Part shown: one piece after another, positions 27,170 through 34,725 of the stretch
Position numbering within the stretch: the first letter of the stretch is position 1
Layout of the letters: the number at the start of each line of letters is the position of its first letter
DNA from: Sporofaciens musculi
GTDB taxonomy: Bacteria; Bacillota; Clostridia; Lachnospirales; Lachnospiraceae
Direction: 5' to 3'
Assembly: GCF_009830285.1 (NCBI RefSeq)
Contig: NZ_WUQX01000001.1
Location: 1,860,501-1,924,500, forward strand
DNA length: 64,000 nucleotides
The notes under the pieces: model-generated
Databases searched by the model: none
Told to the model about the DNA's origin: nothing
The model's input: the letters and a program-made list of their open reading frames with translations, nothing else
Position numbers and translations under genes: made by a program

Positions 27170-27650
27170 CCCACATGAAGCTTTTTGCCCCGGCAGGGCG
27201 GCCGTCTTTGTTCACTAGCACACGCGTCTCATCTGCCTGCAGCATATGGTAGCTGTACATTTTTTCATGCAGATAACCATTGAGGATCGCAAGATACCTG
27301 TCCGTGCACTGGATCGTCCAGTTTGCCATGTTCTGCCTTGAAATATGCAGAACGTACCGCCCAAACTCCTGCTCCTGCCGGTAAAACGGGACGACATTGA
27401 TATATTTTGCATTTATCACTGCAGCCTCAATGGACGGGGACACAAAGCTCCCTCCTTAAAAGGCATTTCGGGTGTGGGGCCCTGACGATCTCCTCCGTCT
27501 TCTTCCCGGTGTACACATTTACATGGTGTTCCTCCACCTCAGCTTTCGCCGGGGTAAATCCATATCTGTGGTATACTTTATCCGGGAACTGTTTAAAGCA
27601 GCCTTTCCCGAACAGTTCCTCCAGTTCTTCTTCCGACATGAAATGCTACG
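27169..27650 (-). mobile_element. IS66-family transposase remnant (tnpC)
   Basis: Two minus-strand frames encode adjacent parts of an IS66 TnpC transposase. The upstream part has KVYHRYGFTPAKAEVEEHH, the zinc-finger region. The downstream part has SPSIEAAVINAKY, FYRQEQEFGR, SRQNMANW and ADETRVLV, the latter containing a catalytic Asp-type motif. A frameshift near 27445 separates them and both element ends are missing. It is a decayed fragment, not an active element. The 230 bp after it, up to 27879, contain only the promoter described next. Confidence 0.85.
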
Positions 27651-27739
27651 TTAAAGAACACAATCTTCCCGTCCACTTCCATAAAAGAGATATGGGTTTC
27701 CATTTCATGCTTTGGTGTGGACAGCTAATAAATAAAGTC

Positions 27740-27768
27740 TTTACACTTTTTTAATTTTTAATTATAAT
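27740..27768 (+). promoter_or_regulatory. Promoter of the DUF3791/DUF3990 module
   Basis: TTTACA (27740-27745) and TATAAT (27763-27768) are 17 bp apart. The 14 bases AAGTCTTTACACTT and the 10 bases TAATTATAAT are the same as at the R-M operon promoter. Confidence 0.7.
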
Positions 27769-27879
27769 AGTAATCAAATTCTGATTCATTATCTGTATAT
27801 GAATTTATTTTTATGTTGTGACTAATGGGAGAATTATAAAACGGCATAGATGATTTTAGCAGAAATGGAGGTGTAGTAA

Positions 27880-28119
27880 ATGACGCATGGCGGAGGAATC
27901 TCAAATTCCAGAGAGTTGGAGTTCGTGCTTTTTTGTATTGAAAATATTTCCTTACGGCTGAATATAGATGCAAAATGTGTCTACGATGCTTTATCAAAGA
28001 AAAGTGATATATTAAGCGGCTATATTGTTCCGGAATATGAGAGTCTTCACACGCAAAGCAAAGATTATATCGTAGATGAAATTCTGGAACTTATGGAGGA
28101 AAGGGGAGTAGAATTATGA
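27880..28119 (+). CDS. DUF3791-like small protein (first copy)
   Basis: The 79-residue protein (EFVLFCIENISLRLNIDAKCVYDALSKKS...) resembles DUF3791, a small family usually beside DUF3990 in Lachnospiraceae. GGAGG precedes the ATG. It overlaps the DUF3990 gene by 4 bp. By position it may be the antitoxin or chaperone partner of DUF3990, which is inference. Confidence 0.75.
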   Translation: MTHGGGISNSRELEFVLFCIENISLRLNIDAKCVYDALSKKSDILSGYIVPEYESLHTQSKDYIVDEILELMEERGVEL

Positions 28120-28586
28120 TTTTGTATCATGGTTCCTATATCGAGATACCGGAACCAGATTTTAGATATTCCCGTCTGAATGTAGATTTTGGACGAGGAT
28201 TTTACACAACACCTATTCATGAGCAGGCTTTCAAATGGTGCAGTAAGTTCAGGCACCGCGGCAGAGATGGGATAATCTCTTGTTATAGCTTTGATGAATA
28301 TGCTTGTAATGATATGAATATACTGAAATTCGACGCCTATTCCGAAGATTGGTTGGAATTTATTTTAACCTGTCGGAGCGGAAAAGACGTATCGAGTTAT
28401 GACATCGTAGAAGGCGGTGTAGCCAATGATCAGGTGTTCAATACGGTAGAGCTTTATTTTGATGGGCTGATTGATAAGACGGAAGCAATTAAACGATTGC
28501 GTTATGAAAAGCCGAACATGCAGATTTGCTTTCGGACAAAGGAAGCATTATCAAAGCTACATTTTGAAGGGAGTGAACGGATATGA
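28116..28586 (+). CDS. DUF3990 protein, possible ADP-ribosyltransferase-fold toxin
   Basis: The 156-residue protein has LYHGSYIEIPEPD, then VDFGRGFYTT, and later NDQVFNTVELYFDG. The HGS and GRGFYT segments resemble the NAD-binding strands of ADP-ribosyltransferases, and this is the usual reading of DUF3990. It is embedded between two DUF3791 genes with 4-bp overlaps on both sides, a toxin-antitoxin-like layout. Toxicity is not shown by the sequence. Confidence 0.75.
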   Translation: MILYHGSYIEIPEPDFRYSRLNVDFGRGFYTTPIHEQAFKWCSKFRHRGRDGIISCYSFDEYACNDMNILKFDAYSEDWLEFILTCRSGKDVSSYDIVEGGVANDQVFNTVELYFDGLIDKTEAIKRLRYEKPNMQICFRTKEALSKLHFEGSERI

Positions 28587-28822
28587 ACGCAAATCCTGTT
28601 TTATTACAAAAAAAGTATGCCCGCGTGATTGAAGAATTTGCCAAAAAAGCTTGTATCACATTGGATGCCGCATTGGATTTTTTTTATCACTCAGAGGTTT
28701 ATTGCCTTATTCGTGAAGGAGTATCAGATATGCATTGTATGAGCGATCTATATTTGGCCGAAGAATTAGATATGGAATACCGCGATACCTTTCCAGAAGA
28801 AAAATCTTTTTCTATTACCTAA
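28583..28822 (+). CDS. DUF3791-like small protein (second copy)
   Basis: The 79-residue protein (LLQKKYARVIEEFAKKACITLDAALDFFYHSEVY) is a second, diverged DUF3791-like protein. Its stop codon TAA (28820-28822) lies inside the left recombination-type site of invertible segment 2, with no space for a terminator. Confidence 0.75.
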   Translation: MNANPVLLQKKYARVIEEFAKKACITLDAALDFFYHSEVYCLIREGVSDMHCMSDLYLAEELDMEYRDTFPEEKSFSIT

Positions 28823-28854
28823 TTTTCGCAGAGTATCTTCCTCTGCGAAAATTA
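28820..28854 (+). repeat. Recombination-type site 2L (14-7-14 dyad)
   Basis: Arms TAATTTTCGCAGAG (28820-28833) and CTCTGCGAAAATTA (28841-28854) surround spacer TATCTTC (28834-28840). The arms equal those of site 1L, but the spacer differs at its third base. Confidence 0.85.
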
Positions 28855-28872
28855 TCTCTAAAGAACATATTT

Positions 28873-28901
28873 ATTGTAATCACCCAACCCGCAGAAGTCA
28901 A
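28873..28901 (-). promoter_or_regulatory. Leftward promoter inside invertible segment 2
   Basis: On the minus strand TTGACT (28896-28901) and TACAAT (28873-28878) are 17 bp apart, identical in boxes and spacing to the promoter at 10773-10801. Confidence 0.82.
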
Positions 28902-29032
28902 TACCTAAAATATTTTTGTAATAATTTGGTGCGGGTTTCTCAGAAAAATATCTATATTATTTCCTTTATTCTTTAAAAATCATATATTATTTCAAATAAA
29001 ATCAGTTAATTTACCCATGAAATCAACAGCAA

Positions 29033-29060
29033 ATTTTCGCAGAGGAAGATACTCTGCGAA
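29033..29060 (-). repeat. Recombination-type site 2R (inverted copy)
   Basis: Arm ATTTTCGCAGAG (29033-29044), spacer GAAGATA (29045-29051) and arm CTCTGCGAA (29052-29060). The spacer is the exact reverse complement of the one in site 2L and not of the one in site 1L. Confidence 0.85.
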
Positions 29061-29075
29061 GTTGGAGGGATTGGT

Positions 29076-29558
29076 ATCTGGTACTTAATAGACTGCCGCG
29101 GTCAGAATGAGGCGGAAGCGGTTGTTTCATATAGAAAATATTTAACTACTGAAGCAGCAAAAGACATTTTCCTGCTGACATATGACCGGATGCGCCGCTA
29201 TGAAGGGACGTGGCATACGGAAAAGAGACTCTTATTCCCCTCCTATGTGTTTGTGGAAAGTGAGAATAGAACGCTTCTTTTGAAGGAATTGAAAGAGGGC
29301 GGAATGGAAGCATTACTCTGTATCGAACAGGCTGAGGAGAAGTTTTTAAGGGATTTATACGGAGACAGCCGCCATCTTATGATGTCAAAGGGGATCGTCA
29401 AGGGCGGTTTTCCCCAAGTAACAGCAGGACCTTTGAAGGGAATGGAGCATAAGATTTGCAGAATTGACAGGCATAAAAGGCTTGCAAAGCTTAAGATGCC
29501 TACAGAGCAGAAGCTCGGCTATATCACGGCGGGATTAGAGATTACAGAGAAGATATAG
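29076..29558 (+). CDS. NusG-family antiterminator A2, probable ATC start
   Basis: This is the locus 2 counterpart of A1, with the same NGN start (WYLIDCRGQ) and the KOW motif VTAGPLKGMEHKICRI. As in A1, no ATG, GTG or TTG lies in frame before the ATG at 29190, which would delete much of the NGN domain. ATC at 29076 sits 7 bp after GGAGG, in the same context as A1. Relative to A1 it lacks about 30 residues of the linker after GMEA, giving 160 residues. The shorter linker may change NGN-KOW spacing. Confidence 0.78.
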   Translation: MWYLIDCRGQNEAEAVVSYRKYLTTEAAKDIFLLTYDRMRRYEGTWHTEKRLLFPSYVFVESENRTLLLKELKEGGMEALLCIEQAEEKFLRDLYGDSRHLMMSKGIVKGGFPQVTAGPLKGMEHKICRIDRHKRLAKLKMPTEQKLGYITAGLEITEKI

Positions 29559-29588
29559 AGCGTTGGCCAAGAATAGGGAGAGGATTGC

Positions 29589-30119
29589 ATGAATACGAAC
29601 TGGTATGTAATGCGGACAATTCCGGGGAAAGAAGCAGAGGCGGCTGCATTGATAGAAGATAAAATCAGCCGTAAGCTATGGGCTTCCTTAAGGATACTTC
29701 GGAAGCAGCAGCTATTTCGCACAAAAGGGAGGTATCTCTTGAGTAAGAAGGAAATGTTTCCAGGGTACATTTTTGTGCATACAACATCGCCAAAGGAGCT
29801 TAGGAAGGAATTGGAGAAATCCAGGCAGTTTCCCCAGTTGGTGGGCGGCCAGGGGATTGACATTGTACCAGTAGAACAAAAGGATTTAAAATTCCTTAAA
29901 AATGTCTGCGGCGAGAATTTGGGGCATGATATGAAGTTGTCTACGGTACAGGTGGACGATGAGGGGCAGGTAAAAAGCGCGGCAGGAGTGTTAAAGCCCT
30001 ACCTAAACCAGATTACCAGACAGAGGCTCAGGCATCGGTATGTGACAGCCAGGGTTAGACTCTTTAACCGTCAGGAGGACGTGCTCTTTGGAATACGGAT
30101 GGAGGGAGATCCTAAGTAG
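29589..30119 (+). CDS. NusG-family antiterminator B2
   Basis: The 176-residue NGN protein is nearly identical to B1 (11589), differing at only a few residues. The last 60 residues (GVLKPYLNQITRQRL...) appear to be a degenerate KOW domain. AGGAGAGG precedes the ATG. The near identity of B1 and B2, against greater divergence of A1 and A2, suggests recent duplication or gene conversion. Confidence 0.88.
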   Translation: MNTNWYVMRTIPGKEAEAAALIEDKISRKLWASLRILRKQQLFRTKGRYLLSKKEMFPGYIFVHTTSPKELRKELEKSRQFPQLVGGQGIDIVPVEQKDLKFLKNVCGENLGHDMKLSTVQVDDEGQVKSAAGVLKPYLNQITRQRLRHRYVTARVRLFNRQEDVLFGIRMEGDPK

Positions 30120-30221
30120 GTGGATTGGAAACCAGGAATACTTCTTGAAGCATTGGCACTTGGAGTAGGAATGGTGGAAATAGAAGAATTATGACTGTGG
30201 CTGTGGGTATATGTACATACA

Positions 30222-30316
30222 GGTATGGATGGCGAAGCCATGTAAAAATGTAGGAATGGGAGGACATGGGATATACCACCATTCCCTGGTATGGATGGCG
30301 AAGCCATGTAAAAATG
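30222..30316 (+). repeat. 29-bp direct repeat with internal palindrome, two copies
   Basis: Identical 29-bp copies at 30222-30250 and 30288-30316 each contain ATGGCGAAGCCAT, able to form a small GAA-loop hairpin. They lie in the 230-bp gap between NusG-B2 and NusG-C, ending 33 bp before the NusG-C start. No gene is supported in this gap. Confidence 0.85.
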
Positions 30317-30349
30317 CAGGTGCTGAGACAGCAATGGTCAGGAGGATAT

Positions 30350-30970
30350 ATGTGGTATGTAATGCAGGTGGCTTCGGGAAGGGAAGGACATACAGTCCTG
30401 TTGATGGAGAGGATTCTATCTCAGGGGATTCTTGAGAACTGTTTTGTTCCCATGCGAAGGATGAAGAAGAAATATGAGGGGAGATGGCAGGAGGTTAAAG
30501 AGAAGCTGTTTCCAGGGTATGTATTCTTAATCTCAGAACAACCCCAGTTATTGTATGATGAATTGAAGCAGATCCCTGCGTTGACAAAACTGTTGGGAAG
30601 CTGTGAGGAATATTTTACGCCGCTGTCAGAAAAGGATGTGCATTTTTTAAAGAAATTGCAGAGTATACAGTCAAGGGGATATGGGAAAAGCCAAAGATGT
30701 TCCCAGGGTGCAGATGGAATTCGTTCATTCAGGCAAGGGAAAGAACCAGATGCGTTGTTTGTGGGACTGTCGAAAGTGGCTGTGGGAGAGAACCAAAGAA
30801 TCAAAATCATATCGGGACCCCTTAAAAATTTGGAGGGGCAGATTAAGAAGATAAATCTTCATAAAAGGATAGCGGTTGTGGAGGCAGAGTTTATGGGGAA
30901 TCGCATATTGCTTCATTTGGGGATAGAGATTGCAGAGGATGAGAATTATGGTACAGGATTACATCAATGA
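30350..30970 (+). CDS. loaP: NusG-family antiterminator C (LoaP-like)
   Basis: The 206-residue protein starts MWYVMQVASGRE, has LFPGYVFLIS in the NGN domain, and a clear KOW motif (IKIISGPLKNLEGQIKKI). It is the most canonical LoaP-type protein of the window. The ATG at 30350 has AGGAGG upstream; earlier in-frame starts lie in the direct repeats. LoaP proteins let polymerase pass terminators in long polysaccharide or antibiotic operons. It is present only in locus 2. The aminotransferase start overlaps its end by 23 bp. Confidence 0.88.
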   Translation: MWYVMQVASGREGHTVLLMERILSQGILENCFVPMRRMKKKYEGRWQEVKEKLFPGYVFLISEQPQLLYDELKQIPALTKLLGSCEEYFTPLSEKDVHFLKKLQSIQSRGYGKSQRCSQGADGIRSFRQGKEPDALFVGLSKVAVGENQRIKIISGPLKNLEGQIKKINLHKRIAVVEAEFMGNRILLHLGIEIAEDENYGTGLHQ

Positions 30971-32249
30971 TTTACGTTTTAAAGATTTGAAGCCTTTGAA
31001 AGAAAAAGTCTGGCTCGCATCTCCTACGATGCATGGAAAAGAGCTGGAATTCATGACAGAGGCTTATAAGACAAACTGGATGACGACTTTGGGAGAGAAC
31101 ATAGATTGTATAGAGAAGCTAGCAAGCAGCTTTATGGGAGTGAAACATGCTGTGGCTCTTACTTGCGGAACAGCCGCCATCCATCTTGCGGTAAAGCTGG
31201 CAGCAGAAAGGTTATACAACGCGTCTACAGGAATCAGCACTCCAAACGGATTAGGGACGGGAGGATCATTGTTTGGAAAACGTGTATTCTGTTCAGATCT
31301 TACTTTTGACGCAACCGTAAACCCTGTAGTTTATGAGGGCGGCGAGCCAGTGTTTATAGACTCAGAGTATGATACCTGGAACATGGATCCAGAGGCATTA
31401 GAGAAAGCTTTCAGGCTCTATCCAGATGTGAAACTGGTGATACTGGTGCATCTTTATGGAATTGCAGCGAAAATAGATGAAATCAGAGAGATATGTAAGA
31501 AAAATGACGCCATTCTCATTGAAGATGCGGCAGAGAGTCTGGGTACATTATACAAAGGACAGCAGACGGGAAGTTTTGGAGACTATGGGATTATCAGTTT
31601 TAATGGGAATAAAATTATTACAGGAAGTTCGGGCGGTATGCTGCTGGTGGATGACGAATACAGTGCAAATAAAGCGCGTAAATGGAGTACACAGTCGCGG
31701 GAGCCTGCACCGTGGTATCAGCATGAGGAGTTGGGATATAACTACAGGATTAGCAACGTTGTTGCAGGGGTAGTCCGCGGACAGTGGGAGTTTATGGGCG
31801 AGCATATAGAGAGAAAAACAGAAATCTATCAGAGATATAAAAAAGGACTTTCTGATTTACCGGTTTGTGTAAATCCAGAGGGAGAAGGGATATCCAACCA
31901 TTGGTTAAGCTGTCTGCTGATTCATAAAGAAGCCATGTGCGAAACAGAAAGATCAGATTGCTCGGCAACATACATAACGTCTTCAGGAAAAAGCTGTCCG
32001 ACAGAGATATTGGAAGCCCTGGAAGCTTTTCATATAGAGGGAAGGCCGATTTGGAAACCGATGCATCTTCAGAATATATACAGGAATCATGGGTTTGTGA
32101 CAGCAAAAGGCGGCAAAAGGCAAAAAGGCAATGAAGCAAATGTTGGTGCAGACATATTTGCAAGAGGATTATGCCTGCCAAGTGATGTGAAGATGACTGA
32201 CGCCAAGCAGGATTTTGTGATAGAGATTATTCACAGATGTTTTGCATAA
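30948..32249 (+). CDS. DegT/DnrJ/EryC1/StrS sugar aminotransferase, locus 2
   Basis: The PLP lysine is K222 in SFNGNKIITGSSGG, with TCGTAAIHLA, DLTFDATVNP and RPIWKPMHLQ as in the locus 1 paralog. The start at 30948 gives MVQDYINDLRFKD, matching the paralog's N-terminus; upstream TTG (30930) and ATG (30939) are less likely. It should produce an amino sugar nucleotide that serves as the first sugar or the acylation substrate of the adjacent FkbH/ACP/LpxD-like genes. Confidence 0.92.
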   Translation: MVQDYINDLRFKDLKPLKEKVWLASPTMHGKELEFMTEAYKTNWMTTLGENIDCIEKLASSFMGVKHAVALTCGTAAIHLAVKLAAERLYNASTGISTPNGLGTGGSLFGKRVFCSDLTFDATVNPVVYEGGEPVFIDSEYDTWNMDPEALEKAFRLYPDVKLVILVHLYGIAAKIDEIREICKKNDAILIEDAAESLGTLYKGQQTGSFGDYGIISFNGNKIITGSSGGMLLVDDEYSANKARKWSTQSREPAPWYQHEELGYNYRISNVVAGVVRGQWEFMGEHIERKTEIYQRYKKGLSDLPVCVNPEGEGISNHWLSCLLIHKEAMCETERSDCSATYITSSGKSCPTEILEALEAFHIEGRPIWKPMHLQNIYRNHGFVTAKGGKRQKGNEANVGADIFARGLCLPSDVKMTDAKQDFVIEIIHRCFA

Positions 32250-32272
32250 ATGAACAGCTTAGGAGGTTAAGT

Positions 32273-34072
32273 ATGGAAGAAAACATAAAAAAGACTTTAG
32301 AATATCCATTCCAACCCCAATTTATTCTTTCTAAAAAGAAAAAAATAAAACGAGAGCTTCTTAAGGAATGGCACCAATTTGAGAATAAGAAGGTTGCGGT
32401 TTTAGGAGGCTCTACCACACATGATATCATAGCCATTATTGAACTTTTCCTGTTAGCTCAAGGAATTAGGCCAGAATTCTATGAGTCTGAATACAATGGG
32501 TATTATACGGAGGCTGTATTTGATAACCCTGCTTTAAAAGAATTTCATCCCGATATTGTCTATATATATACGACAAATCGTAATATTGATCAGTATCCAG
32601 ATATTTCTATGACAAATGAGCAGGTGGAAACCCTTATCCACAATACGGTTAGGAAGTTTACAGATATGTGGGAGAGTCTTACTAAAGAATACCACTGTCC
32701 GATTATTCAAAATAATTTTGAGATGCCTTGCTATCGTTTGCTCGGAAACAGAGAAGTATGGGATATTCACGGCGCCGTCAATTTTTTGTCCAGAGTGAAC
32801 GAGCAGTTTTACCAGTATGCGCAAAATCATAAAGACTTTTTTATTTGCGATATTAATTATATTTCTGCGGATTTTGGTTTGAAAAAATGGCATGATCCAT
32901 TGTATTGGTACATGTATAAGTATGCCCTCAGTTTGGACGCGATTCCAACTCTGGCATTTAATGTCTCGAATATGATTAAGTCTATCTTTGGAAAGAACAA
33001 AAAGGGATTTGTTCTGGACCTTGACCATACTCTGTGGGGCGGCGTCATTGGAGACGACGGTATTGAAGAAATCAAACTTGGACCGGAAGAACCAGAGGGA
33101 GAGGCATACTGGGAGTTTCAGAGATATTTAAAGCAATACAAGGATTTAGGAATTTTGTTAAATATTGATTCAAAAAATGAGAGAGCAAATGCCCTTCTGG
33201 GGATTAAGCATCCAAATTCCTTGTTAAAAGAATCCGATTTTATCAGTATTCAGGCGAATTGGAATCCAAAAAGTGAGAATTTCCTAAAAATTGCAAAAGA
33301 GCTAAATTTATTGCCTGAGAGTCTTGTATTTGTGGATGATAATCCGGCGGAGCGCGCAATCATAGAACATCAGATAGAAGGAGTAAGCGCGCCGGAAATA
33401 GGTCATGTTCAGGAATACATCAGAATCATTGACAGGTCTGGTTTTTTTGAAGTAACCACATTGTCAGAAGATGATACATATAGAAACGAGATGTATAGGA
33501 AAAATGCAGAGAGAACCAAGGCAGAAGCTTCCTTCAAGGATTATAATGAGTATCTTTGTTTCCTTAATATGTCCGCAGAAATAGCCCCATTCACATCTAT
33601 CTATATTCCACGAGTCACACAACTTACAAACAAAAGCAATCAGTTCAATCTTACGGCAAAAAGATATACCCAGAGCGAGATTGAAAGCATCAGCGCAGAC
33701 GAGAATTTTATGACTGCTTATGGGAAGCTTATGGACCGTTTCGGTGATAATGGAGTTGTATCCGTGATAATCGGAGAGATAAAAGGTGATGAATGTCACA
33801 TATGTCTGTGGTTGATGAGCTGCCGTGTTTTAAAACGGAATATGGAATTTGCCATGATGGATTATATGGTGGAGAGATGTAAAGAGCAAGGAATCCATAA
33901 GATGGTGGGATATTACCATCCAACGAAGAAGAATGAAATGGTCAGGGAATTTTATGGAGAACTGGGATTTTTTAAGACGATTCAAAAGGAAGATGGAGAC
34001 ACAGTCTGGGAATATGAGATTCCGGAAGTTTACATAAAAAGAAATACAGTGATTAAGGAGATACAGCCATGA
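32273..34072 (+). CDS. FkbH-like HAD-IIIC protein (glyceryl-ACP synthase-type)
   Basis: The roughly 600-residue protein has an N-terminal region (VAVLGGSTTHDI) and a HAD core with D249-L-D251 in VLDLDHTLWGGVIGDDG. FVDDNPAER follows and a GNAT-like C-terminal region (PRVTQLTNKSNQFNLT, GYYHPTKKN). FkbH enzymes dephosphorylate 1,3-bisphosphoglycerate and load a glyceryl group onto an ACP as a thioester. The ATG at 32273 has AGGAGG upstream. Its end overlaps the ACP gene by 4 bp, the expected partner. Confidence 0.92.
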   Translation: MEENIKKTLEYPFQPQFILSKKKKIKRELLKEWHQFENKKVAVLGGSTTHDIIAIIELFLLAQGIRPEFYESEYNGYYTEAVFDNPALKEFHPDIVYIYTTNRNIDQYPDISMTNEQVETLIHNTVRKFTDMWESLTKEYHCPIIQNNFEMPCYRLLGNREVWDIHGAVNFLSRVNEQFYQYAQNHKDFFICDINYISADFGLKKWHDPLYWYMYKYALSLDAIPTLAFNVSNMIKSIFGKNKKGFVLDLDHTLWGGVIGDDGIEEIKLGPEEPEGEAYWEFQRYLKQYKDLGILLNIDSKNERANALLGIKHPNSLLKESDFISIQANWNPKSENFLKIAKELNLLPESLVFVDDNPAERAIIEHQIEGVSAPEIGHVQEYIRIIDRSGFFEVTTLSEDDTYRNEMYRKNAERTKAEASFKDYNEYLCFLNMSAEIAPFTSIYIPRVTQLTNKSNQFNLTAKRYTQSEIESISADENFMTAYGKLMDRFGDNGVVSVIIGEIKGDECHICLWLMSCRVLKRNMEFAMMDYMVERCKEQGIHKMVGYYHPTKKNEMVREFYGELGFFKTIQKEDGDTVWEYEIPEVYIKRNTVIKEIQP

Positions 34073-34308
34073 CGAGAGATGAGATCATGAAAGAGCTTAT
34101 AGAAATATTTCAGGATGAGTTTGATGATGAAAGTCTGAAAATAGACGAGGAAATGATATTGGATGATTTGGAGGACTTTAGCAGCCTATCCATGGTGAAT
34201 CTTATGTCAACGATTGCGGCAGAGTTTTCAATCAATTTTAGTATGGGCGAATTGCGGAAAATCCAAAGTGTGGGAGATATTGTGGAGTTGATTCTTGGCA
34301 GGAAGTGA
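34069..34308 (+). CDS. Acyl carrier protein
   Basis: The 79-residue acidic helical protein has ACP layout. The phosphopantetheine serine is probably S39 in DFSSLSMVNL, a variant of the DSL motif. It is translationally coupled to the FkbH gene (ATGA overlap) and probably carries the glyceryl group made by it. Confidence 0.85.
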   Translation: MTRDEIMKELIEIFQDEFDDESLKIDEEMILDDLEDFSSLSMVNLMSTIAAEFSINFSMGELRKIQSVGDIVELILGRK

Positions 34309-34315
34309 GAAGGAT

Positions 34316-34725
34316 ATGTATATTCATCATGTGGGATATCTGTGTAAAGATATAGAAAAAACAAAAATGGATTTTTTGAGTCTTGGATACGTAGTGGAAC
34401 AGGAAGCAATCAGGGATGAACTGAGAGATTTGGATATCTTGTTTCTGCGCAATGGAGCTTATCGGATTGAACTTGTCAAGCCTAACCGGAATTCATCCAT
34501 ATACCCGCTGTTAAAGACCTATAAAAATGCACCCTACCACATCTGTTATGGAGTTGCTAATCTGGAAGATGCAATCGCTTCATTTACTTTGAGGGGGGGT
34601 ATATTGTGATACAGGAACCAATGTGCGCGCCTGCAATTCGTAACAGAAAAGTATGCTTTCTTGTAAAGAAGTCCCTGGGAATGATTGAACTTGTTGAGGA
34701 GAAAGAAAATGGAAGTAACAGTTAA
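34316..34725 (+). pseudogene. VOC/glyoxalase-fold protein, frameshifted at G7
   Basis: The first frame (MYIHHVGYLCKDIEKTKMDF...) is a VOC-superfamily N-terminal module and stops at 34609. Past the G7 tract at 34593-34599 the other frame reads GYIVIQEPMCAPAI...KSLGMIELVEE, the expected second half. A one-base change restores about 135 residues. It lies between ACP and the acyltransferase and may isomerise or epimerise the ACP-bound unit. The out-of-frame part overlaps the next start by 17 bp. Confidence 0.8.

Larger units (their letters stand above)
28820..29060. promoter_or_regulatory. Putative invertible promoter segment 2 (OFF orientation)
   Basis: A 178-bp segment (28854-29031) is flanked by perfect 29-bp inverted repeats at 28825-28853 and 29032-29060. 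It contains the same leftward TTGACT-N17-TACAAT promoter as segment 1. The left third is well conserved with segment 1 but the right part has diverged, including loss of the weak rightward promoter-like boxes. As drawn, the strong promoter faces the DUF3791/DUF3990 genes and would transcribe them antisense. Confidence 0.8.

Noticed and set aside
27169..27650. Active IS66 element.
   Set aside because: The transposase is frameshifted and truncated, and terminal repeats and accessory tnpA/tnpB genes are absent.
10722..29060. CRISPR array or riboswitch in the intergenic regions.
   Set aside because: Repeats are only paired and inverted, with no regular spacers; I see no known riboswitch core.
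30120..30194. 24-codon GTG-initiated frame directly after NusG-B2.
   Set aside because: It could be a leader peptide, but its start abuts the preceding stop, no family is recognisable, and chance is sufficient.
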